Of a DNA stretch of 64,000 nt, positions 24,064-34,200 are shown in pieces (positions within the stretch are counted from its first letter, which is position 1; each line of letters begins with the position of its first letter). The notes beneath the pieces were generated by a model. The model did no database searches. It was given only the letters and a program-made list of their open reading frames with translations, and was not told the DNA's origin. Origin of the DNA: Sarcocystis neurona (lineage: Eukaryota; Apicomplexa; Conoidasida; Eucoccidiorida; Sarcocystidae); the NCBI GenBank assembly GCA_000727475.1, contig KL647295.1:1760843-1824842 (forward strand). The letters are read 5' to 3'. A program made the position numbers and the translations under genes.

Positions 24064-26656
24064 GCATCTGTACGCGAGCTAAACGTAGAGGTTGAGGCCA
24101 GAGGCGGGACACGTGGTAATACTGGGCAGCTGAACGTGCCGAGCTAGTGAACTAACTCTGCTTTATTGTACGAACTCCCGTTTATTACAGCGGCTTCTTT
24201 TTGCGTGCGTGTATGTACGTGTATGTTTACGTATATTTCCACCACTGTGTGCGCACGTACATTCGATTGGAGAGATGCCCTAAGATGCACGTCTGGATAA
24301 CTGTGAGCCGCTGTCGCTGCTGAGCTACTAACGCAACCTGCACTGGAAGAATTCATTTATCTTTGGGGCGTTTGCTAGTGTATTCATATACATATGTATA
24401 CACGTGATGGTGCGCGTGTGTTTGGATTGTCTTCACGGAGAAAAGAAAAAACTCCCCAAGGTCGACCCACAGCTTCAATTGTGCTATATAATCGTGCGTA
24501 TGGGAGACCACAGGTACGCGTTTAGTTGCTCAATCAATATGGGTAAATGCCTTGTGCACTACGTGATGCCTTTATAGAACCTTTAGATAAATAGATGCTT
24601 TAGCATGCCGAGTGGACAGCGAGTCGCCTTTGGTGGGCACCCTCCATGTTTCTGCTATAGTGCGACTACAGCGCCGCTGCACTGCTGGCAACAGGAACAA
24701 CAGCACATGGCAGAGCCGCAACACGAGCAGTGTCAACAGCAGGAACCGCTGTGGCAATATGCGTGCCCTTATTTATTGGTAAGGCTTTCAGAGAAGAACT
24801 ATTTGAGGCCACGTTGAGGAGAAGGTAAGTGGAATCACTGAAACCACTTTGTCAATGTGGGCGCAGTCACTATACACGAAAGCGCGTAGCCACACGAATA
24901 TTCGCCCCAGCCTTGTCTCTAGGGATCTAGCGGGGCAGCAAATGTCATGTCACGCTAACCGATATCCGAATTGTACCCCCGTAAGTTAGAGAACCCCACC
25001 GTTAACAGCAGTTTACTTGTAGCTCCACCACAGCGCGCAGACGTTTGCGTGTGTGTTGTTACAGCTATTGAAGGAAGTACCTCTGCAACGTCATCAATCG
25101 TGTGACACTCCCTTGACACATTGTGGCCGTTGTTCGGACAGCAGGTAATTGTGGACTGTTTGTCTCTGACCACACTCGAACAGCACTGTCCGCAACGTGG
25201 TCCCAGAACGCTGCGGGTGCCGGTGGTAAACCGGTATTGTTGCTGTGTAGTCGCCGCCTGGAACCGAAGGTATTCTTTCCACTTCTTGCACAAGTGAAGC
25301 GCATTTTCATTAGCACCATTTCATTATTATTTGAAGTGTCACAAAGATTCATACGGTCATTTCGTCTTGCGTGGCATACACGGTACTTCAGTCGCAGCAA
25401 AGTACGAGAACGCCGCACTTAGCACGCCCCAGCTCTAGTAAATGGAGGGGGCGCCGAGGTTTGAATGTAGCAGCTTGTGCAGGCGGTCTCAGCGCAAGTG
25501 ACACTCATGTAGACCACCCTACGCTATATATTTAAGTGTAAGCGCACGTAAATCACCATTCACACTAAGTGTATACATGCGTAGTGTGTCGCTGGCACTG
25601 CAACGGTTACACACAAAATACTTCCAGGCATCCACATATGACACTCGTGCTATCATTACGCATGTGGCACTTGTGCCATACAACGCTACACAATTTTAAA
25701 CAGAAGGATTCACCGGACTCCGTAGGCGTACACGGCCATCTCTGTGCTCGATGATGTCAACGTCGACACATCACGTCTGCACAAACGTTTCTTCCCTGAA
25801 CGACGGACACCAGGTATAAACTAGTCCTCCCCCTTCTGCCTCTTTCTAATGTCGTACTCCAACTAGAGTGTACACCAGGGGGCAATCCTGTTACCCGTCT
25901 GACTCACGCCAGGTCCGCATGCGTACAAACACATGCCATACACCTGCGCATACTCGCTACTGAAAGTTGGACTTGGTTGTCTGCGACGTAGATGCGTCAT
26001 CTGAAGGGTACGCATTTACCTCTGTGTACCTGTAAGCTGCAGTATGAAACTGTTGCTACTGACTCGAGTCTCTGGGTTTTTCTGAAGCACACATCTGTGT
26101 CCGTCACATGCGGGTAGCAGCAGGACAGAACGATGATAGGCATACGGCTGCCCCTCTGCGGTGCTCGGTGTCTTTTTGGGGGGGGATGGCGGGGGTTTAC
26201 TGCGAACCGTGATACCGTAGCTCTGGCAGCGCAGCAAAGGATGGATGCAGAGGCACGAATCGTACGTACGCCCGCTGCAGCGGCAGCGGCGGAGCAACAG
26301 CGGTAGTGCAACACTCTGCCTAAGTAAAGCAGGGAACTCGTAAAGATCCGAAGTGACGCTTAAAATATACATGTGTCCTCATCAGCACCAACTGGATCAG
26401 CCGCCGGGGACCGGTGGCTTTCGGCTGCATACGTAGCGCGCCCATCCTCCTGTGAATTCAAACAACAGGAAGTACTGAACTACGTGGATGCCTCCTATGT
26501 TTTCCACTATCGTATCACCCTTACTAGCGTCTCTCACAGCTTCGCGCGCCGTCTGCCACCATACTCCCGAGTGGAACGCAAACTAAATATTGCGGCGAAA
26601 TATCCCGCCGAGCACATCATTATAGGTGACGAGGTTAATATAGTGTTTGAGCAAAC

Positions 26657-27599
26657 ATGCGCCAAATGAGATCCTGCGTACGTGCACCGGAGCCGACCCT
26701 CCTACTTTCGGCTCCCTTTGCGTACAGCTGCTGTAGTAGCCTACAAGCCCCACGGCGGTATTATCACGAAGGACTGGATCTGCACCCAAAACACTTTTCT
26801 CCCTCGTTAGACAGAGCAGAGGGCAGAACGAGAAGAGCACTGGCACGTGTGGCAGGAGCCGTGGGGGCAGCGGAAGAAGCGGCAGCAGCTGTTCCAGTGG
26901 GAAGCAGGACCCCGTTTCGCTTTCGCGACGAGGTCACGTTCCAGTGCTTCAGGAGTGGTGGGATGCTTGACGGGTGGTCTCGTGCGTGAGTGTTACGACC
27001 TGCGAGCCGGGTATGTTTTTCGCCGTCACTTCCCCTTGCTTGCCTCGTGCTACCGCATGGAGCACCTTTTCACGACAACGAGTGGATGTAAAAAAGTAGC
27101 TTTCAGGACGAAAGTGTGTTCGAGAGTCCCTTTTTCTCTGGCGCTGGCCCTTCGTCACAACAGGACTGTTTCTTGAGCCGCCTACCCAGCCAGTGAGCAG
27201 CCGGCCGAACCTCCTCTGCGTGCTGCTCCGCTGGAACGCTGCCAGTACTACTGTTGCTGGTGCCGTTCCGTTGCTGCTGCTACGGCTGCTCGCGCCCCTT
27301 GCTCACCGGCAGGTGCAGCTGAGGGGCGGGGCGAGCGAAGGTGAGGCGGCTGCGGTAGATCCGCGTGACTCGCTGCTGGCGTTGCTACTGGCTGCCAGTG
27401 ATCTTTGTGCCGCAAAAGGCCGTAGAGAGATGGCTCGCTGCGTCGGTTAGAGTTGGACGCTTTGTACTTGTTATTTGCCCCTGGTAACGACAGCAGATTT
27501 GTGTCTTCTCCACTAGACAAGCTACTTCAAAAATTCCGCCTCTCGCCTCATGAGGAGCAACGCGACGTCGGGGCCACCACGTATCTTTCCGTGTATTAA
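26657..27599 (+). CDS. Compact five-exon gene, 130-aa Trp-rich possible membrane protein
   Basis: Model: 26657-26677, 26811-26985, 27107-27192, 27313-27340 and 27517-27599, ending in TAA. Donors are TGC|GTACGT, GTGC|GTGAGT, CCA|GTGAGC and GAAG|GTGAGG. Acceptors are CCCTCGTTAG, GTAGCTTTCAG, CTCACCGGCAG and CTTCTCCACTAG. Phases agree at every junction (0,1,0,1). Introns are uniform and short: 133, 121, 120 and 176 bases. The start ATG has A at -3. The product has a basic, Trp-rich block (EEHWHVWQEPWGQRKKRQQL), a Gly-rich hydrophobic stretch (about residues 52-65) and an aromatic hydrophobic stretch LFLWRWPFVTTGLFL (about 74-88). The C terminus is polar. Size and pattern resemble small mitochondrial membrane-complex subunits, but I recognise no family, and this is only an impression. 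The first 7-codon exon and the 28-base fourth exon are the least certain parts. Confidence 0.5.
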
Positions 27600-30553
27600 G
27601 GGTCGTCTTCTCTCTTGCTGCAGTCCGGTACTACGTCTGCGCATTTTCTTCGGACATCTGCTACTCTGTGGATTTATCTGATGCTGTGGTAGAGGACCGC
27701 CAGCGTGTAGTGTGGTCACAAACTAAGTCCCATGCTGCCGACGTCTATCTTGCGTGCAGCAGCGGTTTTTCCGTAACCACCGCCCGTCGCGACGCTGCTG
27801 CTCGCAACCTCGTCTCCTATACTAACAGCCAGCCCCCTTGTGCGTCCGATGACTTCCTCGTGCTGGCTACCGCGGCGGAACTTCCTTGTTCCGCGTGTGC
27901 TGCAGCAGCAAGTGCTGGAGAGTCGAGATATGCATTATACCTGGAAAGCTGCTGTTGCAGTTTAACGTCGTCGGTGCGTCAGCAGCAACACCAGTTAATC
28001 GAGCCCGAGTGTCAGCCGGTGGAATCCCCAGTGAAAGTCGGCGAGATCAGCAGCGCCTTGCATCAAGCAGCAACAAGGCCGCTACAGCACTGTACAATTT
28101 CATTCCTTGACTGCGCTCTACATCTTTCTGCCTCACACGCTTGAACAACACACGCTCTAGGACCGCGCCAGGAGCAGCAGATCCATTCCGAGCAGCCTGG
28201 ACCACCGCGAGAAACAACTGTGGGACGTCACGTTACAGTAGATGCATCGCGGACAGCAGTAGCTGGTGGTACAGCAGACCCAAGTAGAACAAGTGCGCTT
28301 CCATACCAATGAGAGCAGCCTGAATCTCAGGAGCACCGGCGCGAATGCGCTCCACAGGAGCCTCCGGGGCGCATGCTTACTCCACGGCCAACTCGAGGTT
28401 GTACCAACATGCTGCACGCGTGTATTTCCTTCTGTACAGCACGCACGTCCTTGTGTGGTGCATCGTTGTGCCCGCGTGTAGACCGACGAAAAGAGTGTTC
28501 GCTCCCACTTCAGCCTGCTCACGTTGCAGGCGAAGATGCGTTTCAGCTGTGTACTTTGATGTAAATAGATGCAGCATATATCTACGTATTGTATCCTGCC
28601 ATCTGCTTGTGTTGGTAAGTGCCTCTCTCCTGGTAGTGCTCTGGGTTGAGCAGGCAGCACGGGCTGTATCGCCCTGAAAATCCCTTTCTTTTTCTGAATG
28701 GTTCCCATACTTGTCTATTTCTCTAGAGCACTTTGTACTTGCTGCAAATATTCACTTTGCGGCGGCAGGGCTGCATCATCGTTCTGGTTTGTGAAGTCGG
28801 CCGCACTACTTCTCATCATTGCACACTTATGTGCTGACAACGCACACACATTGGAACTTCTGCACACACACCTTCGTGTACTCGCATTTAGGCAGTGTAT
28901 GTTGACACCGACGTAACCCTTGCGGTGGCAGTTCTCTACGTCTCTTTGGCGTTTTAGGTGTGCAGAAAAAGATTCTGGGCCTACAACTAACACTATTACG
29001 ACCCGAGCGGCCACTGGCGTAGCTGTTTCCTTCAAAGCGGGAACACGCGCAGGTGTGCCGATGGTACTGCTGTCGCTACTGCTGCCAGCGTGCTCGTGAA
29101 AGTATACGCGTTTCACGCAGGCGCTGCAGTGTTACTGCTAGGGCTGCTTACAGCGTGTTCTGACTTGGCAGTTACGTGCATCTGACCAAGTCGCTCTGCA
29201 GCAGATGTGCTACTGCAGCAAGGCGAGCGATCGCTCCTTTTTTAGACGTCACCTGCCGTAGTGTCTGGTTGACTTTGTCGCCGCGGTGGCTTGCCGGGAG
29301 ACTGCCTGCATACCTAGGGGTGGCTTATTTTATGGGTCGTAGAGCCGCTGCTGTCCTTGTTCGCAGCTGCTGTTGCGATGCTTCTTGATAGATATGGGGA
29401 GACGTCTTTGGTAAGAGTTAAATGTACACTGCCGCGTCGCTGCCACTGCTGCTTCGTCAACACCGAGCACACCACCCAGGTGCAAGAAAAGAACAGAAGC
29501 AGCTCTGCGGTGGAGGCCGCAGAGGCGGTAGAACAGCGGCCACAGCAGAACAACACCAGCCAACAGAACGACTCTACTAGCAGAGCCGCAGGCAATCGAA
29601 GAGCACGGAAAGCCCAACAGAGCCACGGCAGGAGCAGTCGACGCCAACGACCACGCGGATTGAGGATAGGATCAACGACTTTCCTGCAACACCATACGGA
29701 ACTGCAGCAACACATGGAGCTGCAACAATCAGCCGCAGCCGCAGATGCAGGGGTGAACGGCAGGTAGGGAAGGCGGAATCGATACGCGCGAGTTACAGTC
29801 TCAGCGAGTATCAGCTGGAGCGCAGGACACCGGATCCAGCAGCAGGCGCGCGGGTGGGGAGCAGATGTGATCCTGCAGCCGCACGAAGGCGAGAAAAGCA
29901 GCACCAGAGCAGCTGGGACTGCACGCAGGAACTGCAGGGAGAAGAGGAGAGCAGGACGTGTTACCTCTGTCCCAACTGTTGCAGAACCGGAGAGCGCCGC
30001 AAAAACAGCAGCAGGACAACCAGCAGCGGAAAGCGTGAATGACAGCCTGGGCGGTTTCGGCTGCGGAAGCACCAGCACCTTTCGGTTGTCCTAACCAGTG
30101 AGGGTACCCTTGGCAAGAAGACAGCAGCTCTTTCACCAGTCTTCCGAGCAGCGGCAAGGTCGCAGGAGTCAGCCAGCAGCAGAAGGGGCAGCAGCAGTCG
30201 TTCACCTCGGTCAGCACCAAGGCGACGCGTATCCGAAGAATATGAGGCAGCGCGGCATCAGCAAGCAGCCCAAAGTAGAAGACTGTAGTGATGGCAAGAG
30301 CAGTGAGACCAGGACCGTAAGACAGGGACGCGGCAATTGAGAATGACTGTGTAGGACGTGAGTAGTGGCTCATCTTTTCCGTGTCCCTTTTTTCATCTTC
30401 CTCCTATTTCCCCGGAATCTTTTTTGCGACCGCTCGCTGCTGCTGTCGTCACGTCTCGCTGTTTCGTTCTCGACCCCTTCATTGTTTCTGGCTGTTGCTG
30501 CTACTGATGCGTCCGTACCTGCCAGTCGTTCTTTCCCTTCGGTGTTCGTCGCC
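27600..30553. other. Intergenic region with CAG/CTG islands
   Basis: Sequence after the 130-aa gene changes from unique to CAG-rich. From about 29480 to 30200 the plus strand is full of CAG, AGC and GCA triplets, and the minus strand shows a 254-codon open frame (29314-30078) rich in Leu, Cys and Ala. Such frames follow from the triplet composition. A minus-strand ATG frame at 28715-29116 (133 codons) is not low-complexity but has no recognisable motif. Part of the right end must be promoter and 5' UTR of the DHHC gene; no element is obvious. Confidence 0.4.
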
Positions 30554-31291
30554 ATGTACGCTCGCAGCCAGGTGGTACGCGGGCTGTCGTGGGTGCCGCT
30601 GGTGGTGGTGGGGTTGCTGTTTTTGTTCGAAGGGGTCTGCTACGTGTACGTCTTTCTTTATATGCAGGTGGTGCAGCGCATGGAGGAAGTGGCACTTGCT
30701 GTAGTTTTAGGTATTGTAGCGTTAGTGCTGTGGGTATTCTCTGTTTGGTCATATTTTGCATGCGCACTGCGCGATCCTGGACTTGTTCCTGAAGGATGGA
30801 GGCAGGAAGCTGAAGAGCAGCACTTTCCCTGCGTTGAACAAAATTTCTACCCCGGGTCCTTTTCCACTCTGCAACCGCAGCAGGGCTTACAACTCCAGGA
30901 GCCCAACCAGAGACTCGAGCGAGACAGAGAGGAGCCGGGAGAGGAGCAGCAGGACGAACAGGGCCAGCAGGAGAGGAGGCAGGAGGAGACGCAGCGACCA
31001 GCGCAGCAGGGGTCGTCCGTAGGTGAAGGGCCGTCAGCAGGACCTGATCTTCCTTCTGTAGGTGGAGCACACAGAGAAGCGGGAGCCCCGCGCTTACGCA
31101 CTAGCCAGCACAATAGCACTGGCAACGCCGATTACGCGCAAGCAATTGGGTCTGCACAGCAGAAGCAGCAATCAGAGAAGCAGCGCTGGAAGCCCGCTGC
31201 GCCCATACCGAGAGATTTTCATCCCCACCTCGCCTCTCGTTGTGCCAAGTGCGGGGATACGCTACGGCCCGAGCGGGCTCACCACTGCTCG
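30554..31291 (+). CDS. DHHC gene exon 1 (TM1, TM2, DPG, first half of zinc domain)
   Basis: 246 codons ending RPERAHHCS at TGCTCG|GTAAGC, phase 0. About 140 codons between the DPG motif and the cysteine-rich domain are Gln/Glu/Arg/Ser-rich, a low-complexity loop insertion facing the cytosol by family topology. Confidence 0.85.
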
Positions 31292-34200
31292 GTAAGCTGG
31301 CTTGTAGTTGCTGTGGTGCTGCTGCTTTCTCCGTGCTACGAAACGCAGCACTGCTGAACTGCAGCTGCTGCACCACTGCTGCTTCAGTAGCTGATGCTGG
31401 TGCTCTTTCGTCGCTGGTGCTGCTCGTTCCGCTGCCACACCCAGCCCCTCATTCATTTTGAGGGCCTTAGGCTGGTGTTGGGAGAGTCACGCTGCTGCGT
31501 CGTTATTAGGCATTCTGATGGTGCGGCAGCTCGCACCTTTGAGATTGGTGCAGCTGCTGCTGCAGCAGTATCGCCTTCCACCGCCTGGTGTGCCCCTGTT
31601 GAGCCTTCTGCATCTTTTGCAACACGGCTTTTGCTGCTAATGCTGTTGTAGCTGCTGCGGCTGTTGGTGGTGTTTATGCAATGGTGCAAATTTGTATACG
31701 CGTTGATGTACGGTTTTCTTGTTCGTCGGCTCTTCTTCTGAAGTACTGCGCTTGGTGGGTGTCGTCCGCAGGTGGTGTTGCTGATGACAGAGAAGGTGTG
31801 TCCTGTTTCGCTGTTGCTTATACTTCTGATTGCGTGCTGCAGATATGCGGGGTCTGTGTGATGCGGATGGATCACCACTGTCCCTGGGTGGGCAACTGCG
31901 TGGGCTTCGGCAACCACAAGGAGTTTATCCTGTTTAACCTGTACTGCTCCTTGCTTTGCATATTTCTTGCCGCTTCCGCTGGTCCCTGGGTGGCCACCGA
32001 GTTCATTTTTGGTGGCGGTAGCCCTTCGAACTCTGCCGTGAAGGTACGTTATACACCGGAAGAGAACGGCACGTTTACCTGCTACCGCAGCGCTGGTTCC
32101 CCAGCGAGCCACGGGTGAGTGCGCCCGTCCCTGCTGCAGGTGTACCTGCCGTTTGGACTGCTGGTGGTGCTGAACCAACAGATGCTAATGTTGCTGCCAC
32201 TGCTGCTGACGGTGTTACCCACAATCCTGGTGCTGGTTGACGCCGCGACACTGCGGTTGTCACTGCCGCAGACGTTGCTGCTTTTGCTCAGGACGCTGCC
32301 GGTAGTGCCACCTTGACTGCTGTTGCTGGCTCGTCCTGTTGTCGCTGCTTGCGGTGCGGATGCAACCCTTGCCAGTGCCAGCTGTTACACGGGTTGCTGC
32401 CATCAACGCCATACGGCTGGTTCTGTTGGTCTTACTTGGTGCTCCATTGCAGTTTTCGACGAACTTGTAGTTGCGGCAACAAATGGAAGTAAAAGGCGCT
32501 GCGGCAGCATCTGGTTTCGCTTCGGTTTTTGACGCTCCTTTGCTAGTCTGTTGTGGTGTCAGCTGTGAACGGCAGTAGCTACATACCTCAGTTGCCCGAT
32601 ACATTAATGAGACAGGCGTGCTTGTGTACTTCAGAATCCGTGTGTGGATTTATGCCGTTGTATTTATAGGACTGTCGGAATCTGTACATGCCTGCGATAC
32701 AAGTGAACGGATGAGGCAGCATCCGATGCGAAAGCAATTCACACCGTATGCCTTCGGAGGACGTAGTGTTACTGTATCAAGTGGTGTGCTGTTCCGCAGT
32801 TCCTGCGTTCGTGCTACCGCTGTTGTAGCGCGTTTCCCTACTGACTTTGCGCTGCTGCTAGTGCTTCTCTCTGTGCTACTGAATTGGTCGTTTCTCGCAC
32901 CGCTTTTGTTCACGTGCTGCGTGACGTTCACGCCTCTCCGATTTGCATTTCTCCCACGCTTTACCTGAAGTGGTTTTGCTGCATCGGCTCGTGCCTCGGC
33001 CATCTTCGTGATTCCTCATTTGTAGTTGTGGATGTATGCTAATGTGTTTGCTATCAGGCGATGAGTGTCGGCGTATGGGGCACCTTTCTTGTGGGTAAGA
33101 AGGTACCGTGTTTAATATGTAGACACCGCCTTGACGTGTGGCTATTTTAAAAAGCGAGATTTGCTGTAGAAGGCACGTAGTCGCATCGTCTCTGTGGAGG
33201 CTGACATCAACTGACAGTCGTAGCGGTTTCGGGTTGCCGGTCTGTCGGGTGTTGACAGTTAGGTGGGCTGCTGCCATTGCTAGTTGTGAGTGGTGCCGTT
33301 ACTGGCGTCAAACCTGTTGCAGTCACAGTCGCCACTGGGAAATGCTGCTGCTATTGTTGCCGCCAAATGATTTTGCCGCTGTTACGGCCTTTGTTCAATG
33401 CTGCTGCTTTATTCCGCGGTGCCGCTGCGCTGGTCAGCGTGGTTCTATATGTTGGTGCTGCCGCTTGTTGTGATTGCCTCAAATGGTACTGGTGGTGGTT
33501 GTTAAAATCGCTTCCCGTACGCGCCCCTGCGAGTCGCAATTACGACGCTGCTGTTCCTCTGGTACTGCGTTTTGCACCTGCGTGCTGTTGCTACTGACTC
33601 GCTCGTTGTGTCTCAAATCTCTTGATGTAGAGGAAAAGACACCATTTCGAGTTGTGTGCTCACCTCATTGAGCGTGTACGTACACGTGTATACACATATG
33701 ACGTAAAAACGTCATTCCCAGCTTTGTGCTCACCTCGTTAAGCATGCATATACATATATATATATATATATGTGAACAAATGCGTCTGTGAATACCGTTA
33801 AATATGTAGCCACAGTCCTGAGCGCATACTAGTAATACACATGGTAGCTTTCTGATTTTGGATGGACGGGCTCATAGGTGTGATCAACGTATACGCGCAA
33901 TTCTTCTCGTCTTCGGCTGTACACTGCTAGCTAGGAGCGACATATTCGTGCTCAAGAAACGTATCGGCATCTTTGCGCTTTTGTGGCAGTCATCTGGTGG
34001 ATGATGTGTTTGGGTGTTTGCTGCCTGTGTACAGCGTGGGTCCTTCAAATTTCGTTTTGCTTTGTCACTCTCGTGGTAAGCTGACAGTCAAATACCAGGA
34101 CCAGCTGAAGCGTTTTCAAAAAGCAGCAACAAGAGTAGGGCGGCAGGAGGATCAGTACAACAAGGGATCGACAGTCAGACAGCGCAGTATCGAGAGCTGC

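Larger units (their letters stand above)
20373..26656. other. Intergenic region, mostly unique sequence, few repeats
   Basis: A (TA) run lies at 20560-20580, another at 21204-21222, and a (CA)14 run at 24032-24060. From 21.3 to 26.6 kb the sequence is largely non-repetitive and has only short open frames. A possible exon pair exists on the plus strand. The first is 24672-24780 (acceptor GCGACTACAG, donor TTATTG|GTAAGG, Gln-rich). The second is 25145-25297 (acceptor GGACAGCAG, ending in a stop; product begins VIVDCLSLTTLEQHCPQRGP). The opposite strand is equally open there, so I do not call a gene. Confidence 0.4.

Noticed and set aside
29314..30078. Minus-strand open frame of 254 codons
   Set aside because: It is the complement of a CAG-rich island; the Leu/Cys/Ala composition follows from CTG/TGC/GCT triplets. 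No start context or splice sites support it.
32044..32044. Alternative DHHC exon 2 donor AAG|GTACGT
   Set aside because: A good consensus, but it leaves phase 0, while the next credible exon (TM4) needs phase 2, supplied by GG|GTGAGT 71 bases downstream.
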